Shown here: positions 1 through 6,108 of the stretch, in pieces
How the letters are laid out: every line of letters begins with the position of its first letter
Numbering within the stretch: position 1 is the stretch's first letter
Source of the DNA: Lachnospiraceae bacterium UBA4292
Lineage (GTDB): Bacteria > Bacillota > Clostridia > Lachnospirales > Lachnospiraceae
DNA length: 10,427 nucleotides
Assembly (NCBI GenBank): GCA_002395865.1
Contig: DGVE01000045.1
Coordinates: 1-10,427, forward strand
Direction of reading: 5' to 3'
Translations under genes and position numbers: made by a program
The notes under the pieces: model-generated
Databases searched by the model: none
Seen by the model: the letters and a program-made list of their open reading frames with translations, nothing else
What the model was told of the DNA's origin: nothing

Positions 1-254
1 AGCGTCTGCGCGTTATCGAAGTGTTCATCCAGAAGCCCCTGCGCCTGCCTCGTCTGCTGTTTTACGGTCATGGTGGCGCTGATCCTGCCTGCCCCCGGGA
101 CCTTCTCCATTTCGGTGAGAAGCATGGAGGACATGGACGCTGCCTTGTACATCGGAAAGCTGATGCTCACGGCTATCAGCAGGATGTCACCGATCAGAAG
201 GCAGAGGACCATCCATTTTTTATGTGTAAGCTTGGATACAAGAAAACCTAACAT
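1..254 (-). CDS. FtsX/MacB-type ABC transporter permease, N-terminal part (runs off the window)
   Basis: The first 84 residues of a protein whose 3' end lies beyond base 1. It begins MLGFLVSKLTHKKW, then a hydrophobic segment at about residues 14-34 (membrane helix 1), followed by a polar region that would sit outside the membrane. A short basic cytoplasmic start, one helix and then a large extracytoplasmic domain is the usual N-terminal layout of FtsX-like (MacB-type) permeases, and this opening resembles large permeases of Lachnospiraceae that I recognise from general knowledge. The ATG at 252-254 follows a GGGGAAGGA ribosome binding site and lies 19 bases after the stop of the upstream adaptor gene, which supports one operon. 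Such permeases power export or extrusion from the outer membrane face, working with a separate ATPase; none is visible here. Assignment rests on the N-terminus and on the three adaptors before it. Confidence 0.72.
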   Translation of the reverse strand, partial: MLGFLVSKLTHKKWMVLCLLIGDILLIAVSISFPMYKAASMSSMLLTEMEKVPGAGRISATMTVKQQTRQAQGLLDEHFDNAQT

Positions 255-273
255 CTGTCCTTCCCCTGTGAGA

Positions 274-1383
274 TCAGTCGTAGATCAGCTCATCACCGGC
301 CTGCACCCCGTCGTAGGTGGCGCTGTAGCCGTTGTTTTTATACACCGCGTGGAAATATACCTTCTCGCGCAGATCGCCGCGTTTTACATATACATACTGC
401 CTGCCGTCGCCGCTGTGAACACAGGCGTCCGGTATCAGTACAGCATCTTCACACAGAGTGACCTGAGTGCTCACGAAGAGCGTCTCGGGAAATCCTCTGT
501 AGTCGTACACTCCGTCTATCAGGATGGATACCGGCTTATCCGCGCTCCTTCTGCCCTCAGCCACAAGTCTGTTATATATCACCACGCCCGTGAACTCCGC
601 GCCGCTCTCCCTGTCCTTAAGCGTCACTCTCCTGCCGGGGGCAAATACACCTGTGTCGTCGGAGCACCTGTAACAGCCCTGTCCCGTAGGAGTAATACTG
701 CATAGGGCAAGCCCTCCGTATCCATCCGCCTGAGGGAAGGAAAATGTCTCCGAGAGCACACAGTCACAGGATGCGGCGAGCACGCGCTCCGGCTCGGACG
801 CAGCCTCATCACAAAAGGCCAGCTCCGCTTCCATTCTCTTCAGCGTCTCCTCCATGCCGCTCATATAGCTGTCATATTCCTTTTTGAGCGAGTGGTATGC
901 CGCGGAGGTCACATCCTCCTCGCTTAACTTCTGCTCGTAATCCGCGCACGCTGCGGCATACGTCTCGCGGAGACTGCCCAGTTCATTTTCGGCCTCTATG
1001 CGCGCTATCTCATCGACTCTTCTGTTTATCTTCAGGATGGGCTCACCCGCGTTGAAGCTGCTGCCGGCATTTCCGTAGAACTCAACTATAGTCACCGTGA
1101 CCATTCCCGCGGAGTTCAGCACCACATTTTCCACACTGTAGGTAAGATACTGCGGTTCGCCGAAGTAAAGGCTCGCCCTGATATCCTCCACGCTCTTCGT
1201 CAAGTCGCCTTTTTGCGCGACAACGGTCTTGAAATCGGCCGATTCCAGGCCCTCGAGCTTATCGACTAAAAGTGTATCCGTCGCATGCTCCGAAGCCGTG
1301 TTCGCTCCGCCGCACCCTGTCAGAACGAGAGCTGTCATGATGCCCGCGAGGAAGAATGATCTTTTACGGAACATATATCTCAT
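274..1383 (-). CDS. Lipoprotein membrane-fusion (adaptor) protein, third of three
   Basis: A 369-residue HlyD/MacA-like periplasmic adaptor. The signal peptide has basic residues 5-8, a hydrophobic core and lipobox LTGC, so Cys24 should be lipidated. Residues about 88-120 look like a first half-lipoyl segment, 125-195 are charged and heptad-like (coiled-coil hairpin), 200-234 the second half-lipoyl, 243-272 part of a beta-barrel, and 300-369 a membrane-proximal domain (VLIPDACV, then QYVYVKRGDLREKVYF). Such adaptors link an MacB-type permease to its substrate path; in Gram-positives they stand on the membrane. It overlaps the previous adaptor by 20 bases, implying translational coupling. The start is uncertain: the first ATG sits only a few bases from GAGAGGGGG, and a second ATG three codons on (1372-1374) has better spacing. 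It carries more cysteines than its two neighbours. This is the most divergent of the three, and its lipoyl half-motifs are weak. Confidence 0.75.
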   Translation of the reverse strand: MRYMFRKRSFFLAGIMTALVLTGCGGANTASEHATDTLLVDKLEGLESADFKTVVAQKGDLTKSVEDIRASLYFGEPQYLTYSVENVVLNSAGMVTVTIVEFYGNAGSSFNAGEPILKINRRVDEIARIEAENELGSLRETYAAACADYEQKLSEEDVTSAAYHSLKKEYDSYMSGMEETLKRMEAELAFCDEAASEPERVLAASCDCVLSETFSFPQADGYGGLALCSITPTGQGCYRCSDDTGVFAPGRRVTLKDRESGAEFTGVVIYNRLVAEGRRSADKPVSILIDGVYDYRGFPETLFVSTQVTLCEDAVLIPDACVHSGDGRQYVYVKRGDLREKVYFHAVYKNNGYSATYDGVQAGDELIYD

Positions 1384-2428
1384 CCCCCTCTCTTATATCA
1401 CCACCGGTGATCTGTATATAATAATCATCAAAGATGCCGCAGGTCACATCGACTCTCCTTCTTATGCCTTCGCCGAGCACGTACACATAGCTGACACTGC
1501 CGTCGAAGAACACAGCATCCTTCGCCACCGAGAGAACCGCCTCATCGCTTCCGCCGTCCATTAGCTCCACTATGACGCTGTCACCCGCTTTTACCGACTC
1601 ATCCGAAGACAGATCGATGTCCAGCAGAGAATTGCCGGTGCCCTCCCTTCCCCTGAAGGTCACGGGATAGGTCTTTCCGCCTATGTAGGCCAGTGCGCTT
1701 TTCATTCCATCTATCACGGAGGCGGAAAGATCGGACATATTGCTGTCGGTGAGCCTTATATAGAGGTCACTGTCATCGGTAACGGCCATAAGCAGACTGC
1801 CCGCACCCGCATACGAGTGCTCAGACACCCTGCATTCGCTGATGATCCCGGAGCATGTCGCATACACCCTGCTGCCCGACAGAGTCACAGATAGCTGTGA
1901 ATACTCCCTGTCATAGACATCAAGTGTCGCGTCGTACTCTCTCCCCAGAGCATCCCTCTCTTTGTCGCGTTCCAAAAGCAGGAGTGCTGCCAGCTCGCCG
2001 TCCATGCCGCCCTCTCCTGCCCTTATCTCGAGCTGCTCTGTCTCCTCGTCAAATACCGAAAGAGCAGCATCTCTTTCATCTGTCAAAGCGGCTATCTTCT
2101 CGTCCAGCTCATCGAGCTCGGCCTTCACCGCATCCACATCATATTCGAGGAGGATATCGTACTTGCCGACCTCCTCGCCTATCCTGTAGTACACTTCCCC
2201 TATGGTTCCCGAACTCTTCGCGTATATGCCCTCGGTCCGCGGTACCACGGTACCGTATCTGTACTGGACATTCCTGATGACACGCTTTTCGGCGACCGTC
2301 ACCGTTGCCCTCGCGTCGACCGGCTCAAATACCGTCTTGCTTATCGGCGAGGGAGCTGTTCTTTTTTCGGAGCACCCGCACACAAAAAGCGCGCAGGCAA
2401 TGATGATACCGGTGCAAATCTTCTTCAC
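1364..2428 (-). CDS. Lipoprotein membrane-fusion (adaptor) protein, second of three
   Basis: A 354-residue adaptor of the HlyD/MacA kind. It starts with GTG (2426-2428), preceded at good distance by GGGGAGAG; no nearer ATG fits. The N-terminus is a lipoprotein signal peptide with Cys19 as likely lipidation site (VCGC is a slightly unusual lipobox). Residues 67-96 (YAKSSGTIGEVYYRIGEEVGKYDILLEY) form a typical half-lipoyl segment, with G-V-K-D in the usual places; about 97-180 is acidic, heptad-like coiled coil; 187-216 (YATCSGIISE) is the second half-lipoyl; 219-290 a beta-barrel with VKAGDSVIVEL; 296-354 a membrane-proximal domain ending REGDEIYVP. It begins 16 bases after the first adaptor and overlaps the third by 20, so the three are co-translated. 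A partner for the permease at the window edge is inferred. Confidence 0.82.
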   Translation of the reverse strand: MKKICTGIIIACALFVCGCSEKRTAPSPISKTVFEPVDARATVTVAEKRVIRNVQYRYGTVVPRTEGIYAKSSGTIGEVYYRIGEEVGKYDILLEYDVDAVKAELDELDEKIAALTDERDAALSVFDEETEQLEIRAGEGGMDGELAALLLLERDKERDALGREYDATLDVYDREYSQLSVTLSGSRVYATCSGIISECRVSEHSYAGAGSLLMAVTDDSDLYIRLTDSNMSDLSASVIDGMKSALAYIGGKTYPVTFRGREGTGNSLLDIDLSSDESVKAGDSVIVELMDGGSDEAVLSVAKDAVFFDGSVSYVYVLGEGIRRRVDVTCGIFDDYYIQITGGDIREGDEIYVP

Positions 2429-2444
2429 AGTCTCTCCCCGTCGA

Positions 2445-3491
2445 TCATCTGATTATTGTCTCATTTTCGGACAGTCCCGACAGTATCTGCACGAAGCTGT
2501 TGCCTATCAGTCCTATCTCCACGTTCTTCATTCTTCTCACATTGTCGCTGTCGAGGTAATACACGCAGTAGTCATCACCCGACTTGTGCAGGGACACGCG
2601 TGAGATCGTCAGCGCGTTTTTAGCCTCACCGACGCATTTCGTGAGGGATGCCATGGTGCCCTGCGGCGGAATATTGTCCGAGAGCACGGGGTCCAGATAG
2701 ATTATACCGTCTGCCACCTCCGAAACGACCGCGGTGTAATTCACTCCTCCGCTCGTGGACAGTGTGTACTCCTCCCCGACATTAAACAGATCCGCGTATT
2801 CGGTCTCGTAGGACACGAACTGCTGCGCCCCGAGCTCACTGATACTTGCGATCTCGTAATAGGTCTCGACCTGTCGTCCTATCGCGCCGCCTCTTATAAC
2901 AGAGCTCACAACACCTGTGACGCTGCTGTAAATGGCCGCGTTGTTCATCTCCTCATAGGCTCTCGCGATCTTCATCCTGCAGACATCTGTCTCAGAGCGC
3001 CGCTTCACAAGCACGCTGCTGCTTTCGGAGGCCACCTCAGCCGACATCTCTTCGTACTGAGAAGTCGTCAGCTCGCCGTATTTGTATCTTATCTCAAGCT
3101 CCGCAAGCTTACGATCCCTGTCGTCCTCTATATCCGCTATGTCCTCTTCGAGCTCCTTAAGAAGACTGCTCTGGCTCTCATACTCGTCCTTGCTGCCCTG
3201 ATAGGTGTCAAGTGTCGCGATCAGATCCCCCTTTGAGACATAGTCTCCCTGAGATACGTAAACACCCGCAAGCACACCGCCGGTCTCAAAGTACTGCCCC
3301 ACGCCCGGGTTGTAGGAATATTTGCAGTACAAAAGAAGGTCGCTCGTCACGTCCCTCCTCTGTACCGTCTCGGTTGTGTATTTTGCGTCCCACTCGGCCC
3401 CCGCGTCATATTTGATCGGCTCATCCACGTTCGCGGATGCGCAGCCTGTAAGCACCGCTGCAGCGATAACCGTCAGCCATATCTTCTTCAT
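2445..3491 (-). CDS. Lipoprotein membrane-fusion (adaptor) protein, first of three
   Basis: A 348-residue adaptor. The signal peptide MKKIWLTVIAAAVLTGC ends in a clear LTGC lipobox (Cys17). A half-lipoyl segment lies at about 67-95 (GGVLAGVYVSQGDYVSKGDL contains the hallmark V-x-x-G-x-x-V-x-K-G-D-x-L). Residues 100-185 are a long charged coiled coil, 186-215 (YSSVTGVVSSVIRGGAIG) the second half-lipoyl, about 222-285 a beta-barrel, and 293-348 the membrane-proximal domain ending GLSENETIIR, close to the G-L-x-x-G-x-x-V ending of RND/MacA adaptors. It begins 12 bases after the murI stop. The ribosome binding site is weak (only ACGGG), so expression probably depends on coupling to murI translation. 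The three adaptors share architecture but have little obvious sequence identity by eye, so they are not recent copies. Confidence 0.83.
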   Translation of the reverse strand: MKKIWLTVIAAAVLTGCASANVDEPIKYDAGAEWDAKYTTETVQRRDVTSDLLLYCKYSYNPGVGQYFETGGVLAGVYVSQGDYVSKGDLIATLDTYQGSKDEYESQSSLLKELEEDIADIEDDRDRKLAELEIRYKYGELTTSQYEEMSAEVASESSSVLVKRRSETDVCRMKIARAYEEMNNAAIYSSVTGVVSSVIRGGAIGRQVETYYEIASISELGAQQFVSYETEYADLFNVGEEYTLSTSGGVNYTAVVSEVADGIIYLDPVLSDNIPPQGTMASLTKCVGEAKNALTISRVSLHKSGDDYCVYYLDSDNVRRMKNVEIGLIGNSFVQILSGLSENETIIR

Positions 3492-3503
3492 AAAATGTAC
3501 CCG

Positions 3504-4346
3504 TCAGCACTTCATTCCGAGCATGGCCACAGCCCTCCTGAGGTGTATGTCCTCAGGCTGTGTGCAGCTCACATTTTCATCGTAATCCACGGTAACGGTC
3601 ACCGTCTCCTCCGTGGCCGAGTTCAGAAACAGTATCTGCGCATCATCCTCGCTGTCCGAGAGCACCTCCGCCACGCTTATCCTTCTGCGCATCTCCCTCG
3701 CGGTTCCCTGAGCGCCGTCGTAGACCCTTATATCCGGGCCTGCGATCCTGCTGATTGTATCCCGCAGGAAAGAGTAGTGAGTGCACCCGAGCACTATGGC
3801 GCCCACCTTCTTGAGCGGATAATCTCCCAGCACCTGTGAGATGTATCGTTCCACCTCCGGACCGTCCAGCTTGCCGTCCTCGACGTACTCCATGAGTCCC
3901 ATGCAGGGCACCTTTATGATCTTGGCCACATCATCGTACTCGCGCTTCAAATACTGGAACTTCTCCTCCTTGAGAGTCCTCGGAGTGGCCAGCACCAGAA
4001 CCGTTCTGCCGGGGTTTTCAAGTGCCGCGGGCTTTACTGCGGGCTCGATGCCCACAAAGGGAAAATCCGGATACTTTTCGCGGAGCAGCCTTATGACTGC
4101 GCTCGTGGCGGTATTGCAGGCCACGAGTATGCCCTTTACGCGCATCTCGAAAAGTCTGTCCACCACTGCAAATGACAGCTCCCTGACCTCCTCCAGACTC
4201 TTCGTCCCGTAGGGGGCGTTCTTTGAATCGCCGAAATATATAAATCTTTCGTGAGGCATATATCTCACGCAATGCTTAAGCACACTTATACCACCCAGTC
4301 CGGAATCGAACACTCCTATTGGCATATCGCTGTTCAGATCGTACAT
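3504..4346 (-). CDS. murI: Glutamate racemase
   Basis: Converts L-glutamate to D-glutamate for peptidoglycan stem peptides; cytoplasmic and cofactor-independent. The 280-residue protein shows the family motifs: GVFDSGLGG at 11-19 with the first active-site Asp14 and Ser15, FGDSKNAPYG at 38-47, VACNTATS at 75-82 with catalytic Cys77, GIEPAVKPA at 99-107, and LGCTHY at 186-191 with the second catalytic Cys188. The ATG follows CGAGGTG at good spacing and lies about 60 bases after a convincing promoter. Usual length is about 255-275; the excess is a C-terminal tail from about residue 233 that I do not recognise. The adaptor genes follow 12 bases later, so this looks like the first gene of an export operon rather than of a cell-wall cluster. 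Confidence 0.95.
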   Translation of the reverse strand: MYDLNSDMPIGVFDSGLGGISVLKHCVRYMPHERFIYFGDSKNAPYGTKSLEEVRELSFAVVDRLFEMRVKGILVACNTATSAVIRLLREKYPDFPFVGIEPAVKPAALENPGRTVLVLATPRTLKEEKFQYLKREYDDVAKIIKVPCMGLMEYVEDGKLDGPEVERYISQVLGDYPLKKVGAIVLGCTHYSFLRDTISRIAGPDIRVYDGAQGTAREMRRRISVAEVLSDSEDDAQILFLNSATEETVTVTVDYDENVSCTQPEDIHLRRAVAMLGMKC

Positions 4347-4373
4347 AAAACACCTCGTAAAATCGCGTTATGA

Positions 4374-4386
4374 TCCCCGCAGGGGA
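4374..4386 (-). other. Small GC hairpin in the murI leader
   Basis: TCCCC-GCA-GGGGA is a 5-bp stem with a 3-base loop in the roughly 60-base leader between the murI promoter and its start codon. No U-run follows in the direction of transcription, so it is not a terminator. It could stabilise the 5' end of the message or mean nothing. Confidence 0.25.
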
Positions 4387-4415
4387 CTTTACCGCTTAAA
4401 TATACAATCCGATAC

Positions 4416-4444
4416 ATTATAAACCACCTTCACTCTTTACGCAA
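4416..4444 (-). promoter_or_regulatory. Sigma-A-type promoter for murI and the adaptor operon
   Basis: On the minus strand TTGCGT (4439-4444) and a perfect TATAAT (4416-4421) are separated by exactly 17 bases. Transcription would begin near 4409, giving a leader of about 60 bases before murI. The -35 box lies just past the T-run of the upstream terminator, so the two signals separate neighbouring transcription units with no wasted space. The -35 box matches consensus only in its first three bases. Confidence 0.75.
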
Positions 4445-4446
4445 GC

Positions 4447-4476
4447 AAAAAAAAAGCCGGACCCGAAGGTCCGACT
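4447..4476 (-). terminator. Rho-independent terminator with UUCG tetraloop
   Basis: Reading the minus strand, a 9-bp stem (one G-U wobble) holds the loop UUCG closed by a C-G pair, the exceptionally stable tetraloop form, and runs directly into nine U residues (4447-4455). It starts 16 bases after the stop codon of the OB-fold lipoprotein gene. There is no T-run on the plus side, so it acts in one direction only. Confidence 0.95.
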
Positions 4477-4491
4477 CTGACAGAGCAATAA

Positions 4492-6012
4492 TTATTTAAC
4501 TGTTGCGCTTGTGATGTGAGGGTTCACTCCGTTGTACCAGTACAGGAAACCTGCGAGGTCAACAGTATCACCCACCTTGAAAGCCTTAACTGCCTCGTAA
4601 ACATCTGTGCCTGAACCGGTCAGATATGACTCGACTGTGAAGGTGTAGGTCTTGCCGTCCTTTGATACGTTGAAGTAGAGGTCATTGCCCTCTGTTCCCG
4701 AGCCGTCCCAGTTGTAGAGGAACGCTGCCTCATTGCCGTCCTTATCCTTGATAGCCTCGACGGTCATGTCAGTGAAGGTCACCTTCCTGTTCATGTAGTC
4801 GATGAGCTCCTCGGTGTCGAGAAGAGCGGTAACATCAACGGGATCAGCAACGAATGTATCGTCAGCGATTATCTCGAAGGTAGCATCCACTATCTCGACC
4901 TCGCCGGCCCACTCGGACTTGAAGCCCTCTACGCGGATCTTTGTGCCTTCCGCTAAAAGAGCGTATGTCTCCTCGTCGCAGGCCATGTTGTATGCGAAGT
5001 AAGCTCCGTCCCTGTCCTGAAGATAAACGGTAGCCTTATCATCCCACCATGACTGCTTAGCCTGAACATAAGCCTCGATGGTCACCGGATCGTCTGCCTC
5101 TGCAGCAACGTACTCCTCATAGCTCATCACATCCCCTGAAGCCTCCCCGGCTTTCTCAACATCCGTGATGTGGGGATTGACGCCGTTGTACCAGTACAGG
5201 AAGCCCGTAAGGTCCACCTTATCGCCGATCTCGAGCTCTCTCACTGCGTCGTATACCTTGGTACCGGGGCCTGTGAGATATGACTCTACGGTAAATGTGT
5301 ATGTATTTCCCTCGTAAGAAACCTTGAAATAGAGGTCATTGCCCTCTGTACCGGAACCGTCCCAGTTGTAGAGGAACGCTGCCTCATTGCCATCCTTGTC
5401 AGCGATGGGCTCGATCGTCATTCCGGTGAACGAAACCTTGCGGTTCTGGTAATCGATGAGCTCGTCCTTCCCGAGAAGATCGGTGACATCCACAGGGTTT
5501 GCCTCGAAGAGCATATCATTGTATATCCCTGCTACGGTTCCGTCTGCGATCTCGATCTCGCCGGACCACTCGGCCTTGTATCCCTCGACGCGTACCCTTG
5601 TGCCGGTCTCAATAAGCTTGTAATCATCCTCCGAGCATGCTGCGTTGTATACGAAATATGCGCCGTCCTCGTCCTGGAGATAGAGCGTGGCCTTGTTATC
5701 CCACCACGACTGCTTGCCCTGTACAAATGCCTCTATGACTACCGGATCGTCGATGGCCGCTGCCATGTACTCAGAATAGCTCATCACATTCTCATCCGCA
5801 GGCTCCTCCGTCGTGGGCTCCTGTGTGGGTTCCTCTGTGGGCTCCTGCGTGGGTTCCTCTGTCTCGGACGCCTTCGTCTGCTCCTGCGTGGGATCGGGCG
5901 CTGCCGTAGTCTCCTTCGGTGCTTCTGTAGTGCTCTTGGTATCGCCCTGTGCGCATCCGGCAAGTGCCATGGCTGCGACGAGACCCAAAACTACTGCGTA
6001 ATTCTTTTTCAT
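4492..6012 (-). CDS. Lipoprotein with Thr/Glu/Pro linker and two long OB-fold-like repeats, function unknown
   Basis: A 506-residue secreted lipoprotein: signal peptide with lipobox LAGC (Cys20), then a linker of about 55 residues rich in Thr, Glu and Pro that would span the cell wall, then two repeats (76-286 and 295-506) about two-thirds identical by eye. Each repeat seems to contain two beta-barrel domains. The first, with VxIEAxVQxKQSWW, ATxYLQDxDGAYF and a later RVEGxKxEWxGExEI, resembles bacterial OB-fold domains in pattern; the second, with LIDYxNRKVxFT and a late GDxVDLxGFLYWYNGVNPHIT, also looks OB-like. The pattern match is from general knowledge, not a search. I chose the ATG at 6010-6012 because it begins a proper signal peptide and follows AGGAGGAAGG; an in-frame ATG 12 codons earlier would translate the ribosome binding site. 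The gene is a single unit with its own promoter and terminator. Ligand binding at the cell surface is a guess. Confidence 0.88.
   Translation of the reverse strand: MKKNYAVVLGLVAAMALAGCAQGDTKSTTEAPKETTAAPDPTQEQTKASETEEPTQEPTEEPTQEPTTEEPADENVMSYSEYMAAAIDDPVVIEAFVQGKQSWWDNKATLYLQDEDGAYFVYNAACSEDDYKLIETGTRVRVEGYKAEWSGEIEIADGTVAGIYNDMLFEANPVDVTDLLGKDELIDYQNRKVSFTGMTIEPIADKDGNEAAFLYNWDGSGTEGNDLYFKVSYEGNTYTFTVESYLTGPGTKVYDAVRELEIGDKVDLTGFLYWYNGVNPHITDVEKAGEASGDVMSYEEYVAAEADDPVTIEAYVQAKQSWWDDKATVYLQDRDGAYFAYNMACDEETYALLAEGTKIRVEGFKSEWAGEVEIVDATFEIIADDTFVADPVDVTALLDTEELIDYMNRKVTFTDMTVEAIKDKDGNEAAFLYNWDGSGTEGNDLYFNVSKDGKTYTFTVESYLTGSGTDVYEAVKAFKVGDTVDLAGFLYWYNGVNPHITSATVK
4495..5130 (-). repeat. Second copy of the long internal protein repeat
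   Basis: Encodes residues 295-506 of the lipoprotein, beginning VMSYEEYVAA and ending at NPHITSATVK. It aligns with the copy at 5158-5787 almost without gaps (offset 654-657 bases). Aromatic residues (KQSWWD, LYWYNGV) and Gly/Asp turns are kept in both copies. Confidence 0.9.
5158..5787 (-). repeat. First copy of the long internal protein repeat
   Basis: Encodes residues 76-285 of the lipoprotein, beginning VMSYSEYMAA and ending NPHITDV. A 25-residue block (205-229, spanning DKDGNEAA through GNDLYF) is identical to residues 423-447 of the second copy. A short linker (about EKAGEASGD) joins the two copies. Confidence 0.9.
5809..5862 (-). repeat. Imperfect 12-base tandem repeat coding for a Thr/Glu/Pro linker
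   Basis: Codes for successive EPTQ/EPTE units in the low-complexity region after the lipobox. The 12-base units differ by one or two bases each. Such tracts expand and contract by slippage and serve as flexible cell-wall-spanning tethers in surface lipoproteins; that role is inferred. Confidence 0.75.
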
Positions 6013-6020
6013 CGTCTGTA

Positions 6021-6030
6021 CCTTCCTCCT
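6021..6030 (-). promoter_or_regulatory. Ribosome binding site fixing the start of the OB-fold lipoprotein
   Basis: AGGAGGAAGG on the minus strand, 8 bases before the ATG at 6010-6012. It lies inside the longer open frame that begins at 6048, which argues against that earlier start. Confidence 0.88.
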
Positions 6031-6076
6031 GAAAAAAAGGTGAAACACAATGGTTTCTGTGAATTAAAACGACTAC

Positions 6077-6104
6077 ATTATACATGCTTTTTGGGATAAT
6101 GCAA
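6077..6104 (-). promoter_or_regulatory. Sigma-A-type promoter for the OB-fold lipoprotein gene
   Basis: On the minus strand TTGCAT (6099-6104) and a perfect TATAAT (6077-6082) are 16 bases apart. The -35 box begins only a few bases after the stop codon of the CstA gene. A start near 6070 gives a leader of about 58 bases. I see no terminator between the CstA stop and this promoter, so some transcripts may read through from the transporter operon. Confidence 0.75.
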
Positions 6105-6108
6105 GAGT

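Noticed and set aside
70..705. Open frame of 211 codons on the plus strand
   Set aside because: It lies opposite the permease start and the third adaptor, has no convincing ribosome binding site and no recognisable domain; the minus-strand protein has a proper signal peptide and family layout.
1855..2277. Open frame of 140 codons on the plus strand
   Set aside because: Pro/Arg/Ser-rich translation typical of the antisense of a GC-rich acidic coiled-coil gene; no start signal.
4374..4386. Hairpin in the murI leader as a terminator or riboswitch
   Set aside because: Only 5 base pairs, no U-run after it, and the leader of about 60 bases is too short for any riboswitch class I know.
5809..5862. 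Possible CRISPR-like or intergenic tandem repeat
   Set aside because: The units are 12 bases, in frame and code for a Thr/Glu/Pro linker; there are no spacers.
6013..6048. Longer start for the OB-fold lipoprotein (12 more residues)
   Set aside because: It would translate the AGGAGG ribosome binding site and put charged residues before the signal peptide.
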